In this document: positions 41,577 through 49,748 of the stretch, in pieces
Numbering within the stretch: position 1 is the stretch's first letter
How the letters are laid out: the number at the start of each line of letters is the position of its first letter
Assembly (NCBI RefSeq): GCF_963675815.1
Contig: NZ_OY776574.1
Location: forward strand, 1,358,001 to 1,422,000
Origin: an uncultured Desulfuromusa sp.
Lineage (GTDB): Bacteria; Desulfobacterota; Desulfuromonadia; Desulfuromonadales; Geopsychrobacteraceae
Reading direction: 5' to 3'
Length of the DNA stretch: 64,000 nucleotides
Program-made: the position numbers and the translations under genes
The notes under the pieces: generated by a model
The model's database searches: none
What the model was told of the DNA's origin: nothing
What the model saw: only the letters and a program-made list of their open reading frames with translations

Positions 41577-42911
41577 ATGGGCCAACACCCCAACAATCAT
41601 CCTCGCATCGTTGATCTGGAAGCCTATCTTTCCGGTTGTACCTGTGAATATGAACATCCCGCACCAGAGGTGACTCTCTATAGTGGTGCGGATGCGGCTC
41701 AGGTTCTGGCCAAAGATTGCCGGGCTATTTATGGGAATCAACCGGTTTTACTCCTTTTTGATCCAGACACTTATGCTGTTGCGGGAGCTGATTTGCAGCA
41801 ATGTCTTGTTGCCGAAAATGTTAACCTGCGAACCTATCAGTTTGATTCCCATCCCGTTGCTACAGACACTTTGATTGAAACCGTCCGTACTTTGATTCAA
41901 GAGAGTGTGCTGATTATCTCTGTGGGTTCTGGAACGGTGAATGATCTGGGAAAGTATTCATCCAGCGAAGACAAGATTGATTTCTGGAGCGTCCCCACGG
42001 CCCCGTCAATGAATGGCTATACTTCCGGCATTGCGGCCATCAAGGTTAAGGGGGTTAAGAGGACTCTCCCTGCGACGCCGCCGCAAAGAATTTATGTTCT
42101 TCCCGAGGTGATCCAGCAGGCACCGTTAAAACTTCGCCAGGCCGGATTTTGTGATGTCTTGGCAAAAGTTGTCTCCGATATTGACTGGCAGAGCGAATCT
42201 CTTTTGTGCAGTGGCAGCTATTGCGGTCTGCCTGCCGCAATGATGGCTGAGGTTGAAAAGAGTTACTCTGAACATCCCGAGGACATCGGTCGCGGCGATG
42301 CGGCTGCCGTTATGGGACTATTTAATGGCTTACTCCTTTCCGGGGTGGCTATGAGCCTGGCAGGATCGAGTGCGCCTGCCTCTGGTGGTGAGCATCTGGT
42401 ATCACATTTTTGGGATATGCGTGAAGTCATAACCGGGAGAGAACCGGAACTGCACGGATTACAGGTTGGTGTCGGAATTATTCTCTCAACGGCTTGTTAT
42501 CAGCGTCTCAGGCAATTAGATGCAGCAGAATTGCAATCACAGGCAGATCAGGTGTTTGCAGCAACAGCGGCACAGATTCCGGCCATCTGGGGCCCCTATG
42601 CGGCAGAAGTTGATAAACAATTTCAAAACAAGCGGCAGGCGCTCAAGCAGTTTGATACTCTTTTGCCACAAAAGTGGGATGCGTTACAGGACCTTTTTCA
42701 GCAAGTTCAGCCGCCGGAGTATTTTGCCGAGCTGTTTGCCCGAACCGGCGCTCCTTTTAATCTTAGCGCCTTCCGCTTGACGGAAGAGGAATTTATTCTT
42801 GCAGCGCTGAACAGTCGGGCCATACGTGAACGGATTACCGTTCTCGATCTGGCGGCAAATGCCGGAGTTCTGGAAGCGGCCACTGAGGATGCTCTTCTGC
42901 TATTGCGGTAG
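41577..42911 (+). CDS. sn-Glycerol-1-phosphate dehydrogenase (AraM/EgsA-like)
   Basis: A 444-residue metal-dependent dehydrogenase of the G1PDH/glycerol dehydrogenase superfamily. The NAD(P)-binding VGSGTVNDLGKYSS is followed by SVPTAPSMNGYTSGIAAIKV. Metal ligands are probably in FCDVLAKVVSD, ASGGEHLVSHFWDM and ELHGLQVGVG. Known members interconvert dihydroxyacetone phosphate and sn-glycerol-1-phosphate, the archaeal-type backbone enantiomer; bacterial AraM does the same. Being the last gene of the ugp operon suggests that the importer brings in G1P or a G1P ester, or that G1P is made for a special lipid. This is inference. Confidence 0.88.
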   Translation: MGQHPNNHPRIVDLEAYLSGCTCEYEHPAPEVTLYSGADAAQVLAKDCRAIYGNQPVLLLFDPDTYAVAGADLQQCLVAENVNLRTYQFDSHPVATDTLIETVRTLIQESVLIISVGSGTVNDLGKYSSSEDKIDFWSVPTAPSMNGYTSGIAAIKVKGVKRTLPATPPQRIYVLPEVIQQAPLKLRQAGFCDVLAKVVSDIDWQSESLLCSGSYCGLPAAMMAEVEKSYSEHPEDIGRGDAAAVMGLFNGLLLSGVAMSLAGSSAPASGGEHLVSHFWDMREVITGREPELHGLQVGVGIILSTACYQRLRQLDAAELQSQADQVFAATAAQIPAIWGPYAAEVDKQFQNKRQALKQFDTLLPQKWDALQDLFQQVQPPEYFAELFARTGAPFNLSAFRLTEEEFILAALNSRAIRERITVLDLAANAGVLEAATEDALLLLR

Positions 42912-43021
42912 AGGGTCCATTGGTGAGTCATCTTAGAGAAAACCAAAGAAAGCAAGATGGATGGCGAGCGGGTGATAAGTCCATACTGAAGCGGATTGAA
43001 ACGATATCAATAAAAACAATA

Positions 43022-43067
43022 AAAGCGGGTTGTCATCAGATATGAGCAACCCGCTTTCCTGTTTTTT
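43022..43067 (+). terminator. Rho-independent terminator of the ugp-G1PDH operon
   Basis: A perfect 11-bp stem pairs AAAGCGGGTTG (43022-43032) with CAACCCGCTTT (43047-43057). A T-rich tail TTTTTT at 43062-43067 follows. It lies about 110 bp after the dehydrogenase stop. Confidence 0.85.
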
Positions 43068-43103
43068 GGTGGTCGATATTTTGTTGCAGAGCCGTTTACT
43101 ATT

Positions 43104-43691
43104 TTATTGATGAAAATACATTTTCTCTTTATTCAATTTATAGCTCCATGGCAGCCCGGAATTTTTCCAGCCGTTTTTTAACCGCCAGTTTTTCCGTTCA
43201 CCATCTTTAATTTTGTCTCCTTCAAAACCGTCAGTCACAACATAAATCTGCTTATATCCTTTATTTTCAAGAGATTTGGTGGCTGGAGCTCCACGGGTTC
43301 CACCAGAGCGGCACATCAAGACAATCGGAGAATCTTTTGTGAGCCCACGTTCTGACAATGCAGCAGCAATATCCTGTTCAAAATTGGGATTGAGTTCCAC
43401 CAGAAAAACCGACTTTTTTTCATTCCAGACATTGCGATTGGCTATCTTAAAAGGGATATTTATATCTACGATATCAGTAAAACCGGTAAACATGATTTCA
43501 ATTGGATCACGTACATCGATAAAAAGCATCCGGTTGCCCAGTTTCTGTTTCATTGCATAGGCTTCTTTTGAGTCAACATACAAATTCCAAGCAGTCTGTT
43601 TTTTAGGGTCATTCGGCTTTTCTGCAGCAGAGGCCGCAACAATACCGATGTAGGTAACAAGAATAAGGAGAAGAAAAATCTTCCGTTTCAT
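43104..43691 (-). CDS. Periplasmic rhodanese-like protein
   Basis: A 195-residue protein with a signal peptide (MKRKIFLLLILVTYIGIVAA). A rhodanese domain follows, with MLFIDVRDPIEI at its start and the active-site loop VLMCRSGGTRGAPA, where the Cys is present. It may transfer sulfur or bind metals or selenium in the periplasm; the substrate is unknown. ATG 43691 is preferred because the signal peptide begins there. It stands alone between two terminator-like or AT-rich regions. Confidence 0.87.
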   Translation of the reverse strand: MKRKIFLLLILVTYIGIVAASAAEKPNDPKKQTAWNLYVDSKEAYAMKQKLGNRMLFIDVRDPIEIMFTGFTDIVDINIPFKIANRNVWNEKKSVFLVELNPNFEQDIAAALSERGLTKDSPIVLMCRSGGTRGAPATKSLENKGYKQIYVVTDGFEGDKIKDGERKNWRLKNGWKNSGLPWSYKLNKEKMYFHQ

Positions 43692-43850
43692 AAAGCTTTT
43701 CCTTTCTGAAAACGATATCATAATAAAAAGGGAAAATTGATAAACCTGACTAATATAGTCATATATAAATATTCTGATGTCAATATATTTATGGCGCTGT
43801 TGAGTGATTTATAAAATTTCGATCCAACGTTAATAAACGGAGAGGTTTCC

Positions 43851-44480
43851 ATGCAGAAAAAACTACCTCTATTTCTGTTGATCATTGTTCTTCTCGCCTT
43901 AGGGGTTTCTCTTTATCAGCCCTATGACCAACTGACCTGGTTTTTGGAAACCGTGCCGGTGATGATTGGTGTGGTTCTGATTCTGCTGCTTTGGCGCAAC
44001 TTTCCTCTGACGCCTCTCCTTTGTTGTTTTCTCAGTCTGCATGCTTTGATTTTGATTCTCGGCGGCCACTATACCTACGCCAGGGTTCCACTCGGATTCT
44101 GGTTGCAGGATCTTTTTGATTTCAGCCGCAACCATTATGACCGTATCGGTCATTTTGCCCAGGGATTTGTTCCTGCTATTCTTGCCCGCGAGATCCTGCT
44201 ACGCTGTTCACCCCTTGTTCCGGGTAAGTGGCTGTTCCTGTTGGTGACCAGTGTGTGTTTGGCGTTCAGTGCGTTTTATGAAATGCTGGAGTGGTGGACA
44301 GCATTATTTTCGGGAGATGCGGCCACCGCTTTTCTGGGAACCCAGGGAGATATCTGGGACACCCAGTGGGATATGTTTTTTGCCTTTATCGGGGCAATGA
44401 CGGCGCAATTGTTATTAGGTCGCCGGCATAATCGACAGCTGAAGGAGATTGCTCCGGAAATCAGAGCAAAATTTTTCTGA
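43851..44480 (+). CDS. YjdF/DUF2238 family inner-membrane protein
   Basis: A 209-residue protein with about six TM helices. The conserved DUF2238 motifs are GGHYTYARVPLG, YDRIGHFAQGFVPAILARE, SAFYEMLEWWTA and GTQGDIWDTQWDM. CGGAGAGG precedes the ATG. The function of the family is unknown. It is convergent with the RNase R gene, and only 36 bp separate them. Confidence 0.92.
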   Translation: MQKKLPLFLLIIVLLALGVSLYQPYDQLTWFLETVPVMIGVVLILLLWRNFPLTPLLCCFLSLHALILILGGHYTYARVPLGFWLQDLFDFSRNHYDRIGHFAQGFVPAILAREILLRCSPLVPGKWLFLLVTSVCLAFSAFYEMLEWWTALFSGDAATAFLGTQGDIWDTQWDMFFAFIGAMTAQLLLGRRHNRQLKEIAPEIRAKFF

Positions 44481-44516
44481 CAGGAAGCGCAGACTGATCG
44501 CTGGACGTCACTGCGT

Positions 44517-46646
44517 TTATCGCTTTTTTTTAGAGGAGAGGGGGGAGTCATCCTCAAGCAGGGAAAAGTCGATTCGCCTGCGCCAGAGTTCAACCTTTGT
44601 GACCTTGACTTTGACGCGCATCCCTACCCTGAATTCGGTCCGGCGACGTTCACCGATCAGCGTCAGGGAGATTGGATCAAAATGGTAATAATCGTGCTGT
44701 AAAGAACGTACGTGGACCAGTCCCTCAACATAGAGATCATCCAGTTCGACAAAAAAACCGAATTCAGTGACCGATGAGATAGTGCCGGTCAACTCTTCAT
44801 CTAATCTTTTGCTCATTACCTGACAGCAGCGCAAATCCACCAGATCACGTTCTGCCCGCATCGCCCGTCGTTCTTTGGCGGAACAATCAAGGCCAAGTTT
44901 GCTCAGCTGACTCTTGGATAATGATTCTGATTTGGATTGGTCGGCTATCGCCAGCTTCAGAATCCTATGGATAATCAGATCAGGATAACGACGTATCGGC
45001 GAAGTAAAGTGGCAATAACAATCGGTTGCGAGGCCGAAATGACCGCTGTTGATCGGTGAATAACAGGCTTGTTGTAAGCTCCGCAGCAGTTGTTGGTTGA
45101 CGAGCCGGGCTTCGGGTTTTTCGGCGATATCGACCAGAAGCTGCTGGAGTGATTTTTGTATTTTTTTCCCCAGAACCAGCCCCACCCCACACTCGGCGGC
45201 AAGTTGTTGCAGCTCCTGCAGTTTTAACAGGTCGGGCTCTTCATGGATGCGGTAGAGCATGTCCCAGCCTTTTCCGGTCAAATAGTCGGCGACTGCTTCG
45301 TTGGCGGCCAACATGAATTCTTCGATCAGACGATGAGCCATGGTGCGTTCAGTTTTTTTCAGGTCCAGCGGATGACCATCCTCGTCCAACAAGATTTGGA
45401 CCTCAGGGAGATCCATATCGAGGCTGCCCCGCAGCTGACGCTTTTGAGCAAGAGCTTCGGTCAGATCAACCATTTGCAGCAGCTGTGGGATCAGACTGGG
45501 GTCCAGGTCCGATTGCTCCGGGGTCTCCAGACAAACCGAAACCTGAGTATAGGTCAGACGTGCATGGCTACGCATGACTGCCGGATAAAACTTGGAATCA
45601 AGGCGGGTACCATCCTTGGAAAACAGGAGCTCAGCGGTCATCACCAGCCGATCTTCATCCGGGTTGAGTGAGCAGATACCATTGCTCAGGGCGGCGGGGA
45701 GCATGGGCAGACAAAAACCGGGGAAGTAGACACTGGTGCCACGATCCATGGCATCAAGATCGAGCGGTGATTGTGGCGCGACATAGTAAGAAACATCAGC
45801 AATACAAACCCAGAGTTTGCTGGTCCCATCTGCTTGTTGTTGCAGGGTTACGGCATCGTCAAAATCCTTTGCGGTTTCTCCATCTATAGTTATCAGAGGC
45901 AAATGGCGCAAATCAACGCGCTGGGCGATCTCTTTAGGATCGATGTCGGTGGCTGTTGCTTCGGCCTGAGCTAGAGCAGCACTGGAAAAGAGGTGAGGTA
46001 AGTCATGACTGCGGATAACTGTCTCAATATCGACCTGTGGATTGTTCGCTGCGCCAATAACCTCGGTGATCTCACCTTTTGCTGCCATATCACCTTGAGC
46101 GTATTGGTTGATCTCAACTGCGACGATCTCACCGGGATTGATCTCGTTGTTTCTGGTGACGAGAATCTGTCCCCCCAGCTTTTTGTTTAACGGCCATACC
46201 TGAGCTCTTTTGCCCCGCAGCTGGTAAAAACCGATCACCTGTTTGTGTGCCCGCTGCAAAATTTTAACAACTTTCGCGTAAGGCCGCCGGTCACGAATTG
46301 ATACATGACAGCTGACCAGCACCTGATCGCCATCCATGGCACTGCCGATGTGTCGTGCCGGAATGAATAAATCCTCCTGTTGGTTCTCATTGGGACGTAA
46401 AAAACCATACCCTTTTTCGGCAAGGGAAAAGACGCCTTCAATAGTATGTAATTGCTGTTGAAATAGACGGTAGCCACCGCGATGTTCTTGCAGGGTGCGC
46501 TTTCGGGTCAATTGTTCCAGAGCATTGGTTAACAGTTTTCGTTCTCGACCACGCAAGCCTAAACGGTCGGCAATTTCGCGGCATGTCAGGGCATGTTTTT
46601 TTCTATGACCAAGCAGGTCAATAATTTTATCTTCTATAGATCGCAT
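44517..46646 (-). CDS. rnr: Ribonuclease R
   Basis: A 709-residue 3'-to-5' exoribonuclease. In order: an N-terminal winged-helix domain, cold-shock domains with GFLRPNENQQEDLFIPARHI, and the RNB catalytic domain (LITIDGETAKDFDDAVTL, with catalytic Asp residues; FTSPIRRYPDLIIHR). A C-terminal S1 domain (LTGTISSVTEFGFFVELDD, YVEGLVHVRSL) and a basic tail follow. It degrades structured RNA and takes part in RNA quality control. The length is close to typical (about 700-800). Confidence 0.95.
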   Translation of the reverse strand: MRSIEDKIIDLLGHRKKHALTCREIADRLGLRGRERKLLTNALEQLTRKRTLQEHRGGYRLFQQQLHTIEGVFSLAEKGYGFLRPNENQQEDLFIPARHIGSAMDGDQVLVSCHVSIRDRRPYAKVVKILQRAHKQVIGFYQLRGKRAQVWPLNKKLGGQILVTRNNEINPGEIVAVEINQYAQGDMAAKGEITEVIGAANNPQVDIETVIRSHDLPHLFSSAALAQAEATATDIDPKEIAQRVDLRHLPLITIDGETAKDFDDAVTLQQQADGTSKLWVCIADVSYYVAPQSPLDLDAMDRGTSVYFPGFCLPMLPAALSNGICSLNPDEDRLVMTAELLFSKDGTRLDSKFYPAVMRSHARLTYTQVSVCLETPEQSDLDPSLIPQLLQMVDLTEALAQKRQLRGSLDMDLPEVQILLDEDGHPLDLKKTERTMAHRLIEEFMLAANEAVADYLTGKGWDMLYRIHEEPDLLKLQELQQLAAECGVGLVLGKKIQKSLQQLLVDIAEKPEARLVNQQLLRSLQQACYSPINSGHFGLATDCYCHFTSPIRRYPDLIIHRILKLAIADQSKSESLSKSQLSKLGLDCSAKERRAMRAERDLVDLRCCQVMSKRLDEELTGTISSVTEFGFFVELDDLYVEGLVHVRSLQHDYYHFDPISLTLIGERRRTEFRVGMRVKVKVTKVELWRRRIDFSLLEDDSPLSSKKKR

Positions 46647-46806
46647 GGTTTTTATTCTATATGAAATTGAGGAAGATAAATGAAAAAAGAATCGATTCCG
46701 TCAATGATCTTATCATGAGGGCGGAGGAAAAAAATTGAAACAGTCTGCATGGGGTTATTGAGGAAACTTTGATTCGGAGGTAGTCGTTGCAGCGCGGTAT
46801 AATTTC

Positions 46807-46835
46807 TTGATTTCGAAGATGAGCAGTGCTAAAAC
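46807..46835 (+). promoter_or_regulatory. Possible promoter of the tRNA-Pro gene
   Basis: TTGATT (46807-46812) and TAAAAC (46830-46835) are separated by 17 bp, each a 4/6 match to consensus, and lie 30 bp before the tRNA. A TATAAT at 46798-46803 is also present but has no good -35 partner. Confidence 0.35.
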
Positions 46836-46865
46836 TGTTTGCCGTATCTCAGAAAATAACAACGT

Positions 46866-46942
<77 letters not shown>

Positions 46943-46948
46943 TTTTTC

Positions 46949-46984
46949 AAGCACTTAGCGGTTTTCGCTGAGTGCTTTTTTTGT
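46949..46984 (+). terminator. Rho-independent terminator after tRNA-Pro
   Basis: A 12-bp stem with one G-U pair (AAGCACTTAGCG at 46949-46960, CGCTGAGTGCTT at 46966-46977) and a 5-nt loop is followed by a run of T. It starts 7 nt after the tRNA CCA end. Confidence 0.9.
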
Positions 46985-47022
46985 GATTATTTCAGACAAT
47001 TTCAGACATTGACCGGTATATA

Positions 47023-47559
47023 TTAGCCCATACCGAACTTTGCCAGAATCCCAGCGATTGGGCCCTTGTTTGAAGATCCAAGCCGGTTCTGCTGTTCCTT
47101 TTTCAAATCACCAAAATACTTAGTCAGTACGCCTGCAGGGACCCCCGTCAACGTGCCGAAAACTGTCCACAAAACAGGGTTGCGCATTTGTTCCGGATAA
47201 ATGAAGCACCACACTGTGAAGGCAAGGATTTCGAAGCAAAGAACCTGCGCCATCATATAGGCGATCTTTGGCCGGGTGGATTGTCCGTCGGCTGCGCACA
47301 TGGCTTTATAACGATCTGTCCAGCCTTCTTCCTGAGCAATCTCCAGATCGATCTGCTTTTCAAACAGGCTGGCCCGCTGTTCTGCCGGCAGGCTATCAAC
47401 TGCGCTGATCACGTCTCCACCGGTCGCTGTCTCCGGAAGTTTTTTATCCTCCGGTAAAAAAGCGTTGACCAGCTCGATCGCCGCTGATCCTCCCGGAACA
47501 AACGACGCCGCCACCGATGCGAACGGTTTTAGAGTGGTTAGAATTTCTTTGAACTTCAT
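47023..47559 (-). CDS. Phage holin, three-TM family
   Basis: A 178-residue protein resembling the 3TM holin family (PF11351 type) found in prophages and gene transfer agents. It has a soluble N-terminal half with WTDRYKAMCAADGQSTRPKI, then hydrophobic helices MMAQVLCFEILAFTVWCFIY and LWTVFGTLTGVPAGVLTKYF. It would permeabilise the inner membrane at the end of the lytic cycle. Its start overlaps the DUF5675 stop by 4 bp (ATGA). It is the last gene of the phage operon, next to the tRNA. Confidence 0.75.
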   Translation of the reverse strand: MKFKEILTTLKPFASVAASFVPGGSAAIELVNAFLPEDKKLPETATGGDVISAVDSLPAEQRASLFEKQIDLEIAQEEGWTDRYKAMCAADGQSTRPKIAYMMAQVLCFEILAFTVWCFIYPEQMRNPVLWTVFGTLTGVPAGVLTKYFGDLKKEQQNRLGSSNKGPIAGILAKFGMG

Positions 47560-48011
47560 GCCGCTGCCTCCATGTCCTGGACTGTGATAAATATCTGCTC
47601 GCCGCGATCAAGGGCCAACAGGACCAGCTGGTACAGATCGGTATAGGCCTCGACCGAGCGACCGATCGTGTGCTCGTGCCGGCGGACCGAGGTTGAATAG
47701 CCAACCAGAATACAACCATCTGTGTGATCGTCGGTGTTGCCTGTGTGAATATAAATCCACTCAAACCCGGGAACGTCCTGCAGATGAAGCATCCCCCGGT
47801 GGAACTGGTATTTTTTTGCGTATTTCTTTGTCAGTCCACCTTCATTCCGCAGTTTTATTTCATAGCGTCCAGCGGGGATCCTGGTCTCTCCTGAGATTTT
47901 GACAACGCGGCCCTCGTCCTCCAGGGCATAACCAAAAAACTCACCATTGACCAGCAACAGGTCGCCAGTTGAATCACTGCCATGGCCGTATCGATACAGA
48001 GTTAATTCCAT
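47556..48011 (-). CDS. DUF5675 family phage protein
   Basis: A 151-residue protein matching DUF5675: GEFFGYALEDEGRVVKISGE, TRIPAGRYEIKL, VPGFEWIYIHTGNTDDHTDG and CILVGYS. Histidine, cysteine and aspartate residues in the last motif resemble an active site of peptidoglycan-linked enzymes, but the activity is not established. It sits where a phage lysozyme is expected, directly before the holin gene, so a cell-wall role is an inference. Confidence 0.85.
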   Translation of the reverse strand: MELTLYRYGHGSDSTGDLLLVNGEFFGYALEDEGRVVKISGETRIPAGRYEIKLRNEGGLTKKYAKKYQFHRGMLHLQDVPGFEWIYIHTGNTDDHTDGCILVGYSTSVRRHEHTIGRSVEAYTDLYQLVLLALDRGEQIFITVQDMEAAA

Positions 48012-48020
48012 TTGTCCCTC

Positions 48021-49745
48021 CTATTGAATCCCCAGGGCGTTCATGACCCTGAAAATATGTTTGCCAACTCCGACCCGCTCACCATCCACAGAGATAATGA
48101 CAAGGACTTCGCGATCTTCATAAAGATTCTCCTGATTCACTATTGCTGTTGCTTCAGCGGGAAGAACCAGGACATCTTCCGGGCCAGCGGGAATAAATCC
48201 TGTAGGGCCCATGATCCTGGTTTTGGTTGCAACATCAGTGACGATATATTCTGCCGTCAGCGGTTGAGTTGGATCGCCATTGGCCTTGAGAAACTGCATA
48301 GGGACATCAACCGTGGTCCCTTCGTTATATCGATTCATTTCAGGCTCCATAAAGATAACCCGGGGGGCCATCGTACTGATCAACACTGCCGCCGCTGATG
48401 TCTCCCCGAGAATGATTGTGATCTGTTGCCTGGCGTCTTCAATGCTGGCCAGCAGATCCGCCAGAAAAGCAACCTGGTTACTGATCGATGCTTTTAAATC
48501 AACATGCCCTTGCATGGCATTTGAAACCGCCGCCAAGGTATCGATAGATAAGCTATACGCAATGCCGTTGCTGACGGTTGCCAGGGTATCAACCAACGTG
48601 ACTAGTTGATGACTGACCGCTGCCGACAGGTCAGCTTGTCCTGTGAACTGGTTGCTCACGCTGGCAAGCAAATCAATGCTGAGGGAATATTCTCCCGATT
48701 GACTGACCACAGCTAACAGATCGGCTAATATTTCGATCTGATTGCTGACGGTTTCTGAGATGTCAGAGCGCCCTTCGATTAGATTGGAGACCTTACCGAG
48801 AGTATCGATCAACTGCCGGCGCTGATGACTGACCGCTGCTTTGGTATCAAAATCAATACTCACCTGGTTGCTGATCAGCGCCTGCAGATCAACCGGAAGA
48901 GAAAACTGATTACTGACTCTGGCCAATAAATTATAATTTACTGAAATTAATGCAGAGGTTGGTACGGTCGTAAAATCACGCACAACAGACCAATCTATTG
49001 CATTTTCCGGAGCTGTCGTAAAATCACGCACATCAGACCATAGCAGACTCTGAGGAATAACCTCATCAAACAGCGCCAGCATAATAGTTTTGTCAGAGAG
49101 ACTAACGTCAGTTGCTGCTGATAAATCAAGGCTATTAATGTCGTAACCTTGAGCATCAAGCACTGTCAGCGCAACCATTAAGTTTCCGGTTGCCGTGTAA
49201 TGGTAGGGGTCTGTTTCATAAGATTGATACCATACATCAGCTGGTGTCAGTGCCGACTGCAGCAGCTTTATTTTTGCGTCGACATCGCAAACAACCACAG
49301 TTATCCCCTGTCCTGCCAACACAGAAACAGAGGTCAATAATTGAGCGTTATAATCAGTCCAGTCCCTGTAGTTGTCGGCCTCTCTGTTGAATGAAAATGC
49401 GCTCTCATAGCTGATAACAGCACCTGGAGAGTTGGCCGCAACCCCAGACATAGCAGACTCAAATGTTGCTCCCCATTCTGCTGCAGTTAGCTGTCCGTCA
49501 AGCTCTTGATTTCCAGACTCTTGAAAATGCACCCACGAAAGCAGAGCGCGGTCAGCATAAGACAAGTATCTTGCATAACTATCTGCTAAACTGCATCCAC
49601 CAACGCCAGAACGATAAACACTCTGTCCCGCAGCTCCAAACGCCGTGTTTATAGCCTCTGGGGATGAATGACATGGCCCCTCTGGTGCGCGCCCTGATGT
49701 TTGACTATCCCCCCAAAATCCCCAGGCCAAACCAACATCAGCCAC
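48021..49745 (-). CDS. Phage fibre protein: SGNH hydrolase + 14-residue repeats + beta domain
   Basis: A 574-residue protein. Residues 5-195 look like an SGNH/GDSL hydrolase: block I WGDSQTSG (Ser14), a glycine in GVGGC (Gly50), block III ESGNQE (Asn79) and block V DPYHYT (Asp179, His182). A 16-residue duplication around W-S-D/V-V-R-D-F-T-T follows. Then about eleven copies of a 14-residue repeat with consensus AxVSNQxxxxxDLx lie roughly between residues 285 and 445, two of them being 16 long. The last 115 residues resemble a phage beta-sandwich domain (FMEPEMNRYNEGTTVDVPMQ; VGVGKHIFRVMN). It may deacylate host surface polysaccharide at the tail tip. I know no protein of this exact architecture. 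It lies between fibre and lysis genes. Confidence 0.75.
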   Translation of the reverse strand: MADVGLAWGFWGDSQTSGRAPEGPCHSSPEAINTAFGAAGQSVYRSGVGGCSLADSYARYLSYADRALLSWVHFQESGNQELDGQLTAAEWGATFESAMSGVAANSPGAVISYESAFSFNREADNYRDWTDYNAQLLTSVSVLAGQGITVVVCDVDAKIKLLQSALTPADVWYQSYETDPYHYTATGNLMVALTVLDAQGYDINSLDLSAATDVSLSDKTIMLALFDEVIPQSLLWSDVRDFTTAPENAIDWSVVRDFTTVPTSALISVNYNLLARVSNQFSLPVDLQALISNQVSIDFDTKAAVSHQRRQLIDTLGKVSNLIEGRSDISETVSNQIEILADLLAVVSQSGEYSLSIDLLASVSNQFTGQADLSAAVSHQLVTLVDTLATVSNGIAYSLSIDTLAAVSNAMQGHVDLKASISNQVAFLADLLASIEDARQQITIILGETSAAAVLISTMAPRVIFMEPEMNRYNEGTTVDVPMQFLKANGDPTQPLTAEYIVTDVATKTRIMGPTGFIPAGPEDVLVLPAEATAIVNQENLYEDREVLVIISVDGERVGVGKHIFRVMNALGIQ

Positions 49746-49748
49746 GGT

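Noticed and set aside
48400..48950. Regularly spaced short repeats considered as a CRISPR array
   Set aside because: The spacing is 42 bp with degenerate units in frame; they encode the 14-residue VSN repeats of a fibre protein, not direct repeats with unique spacers.
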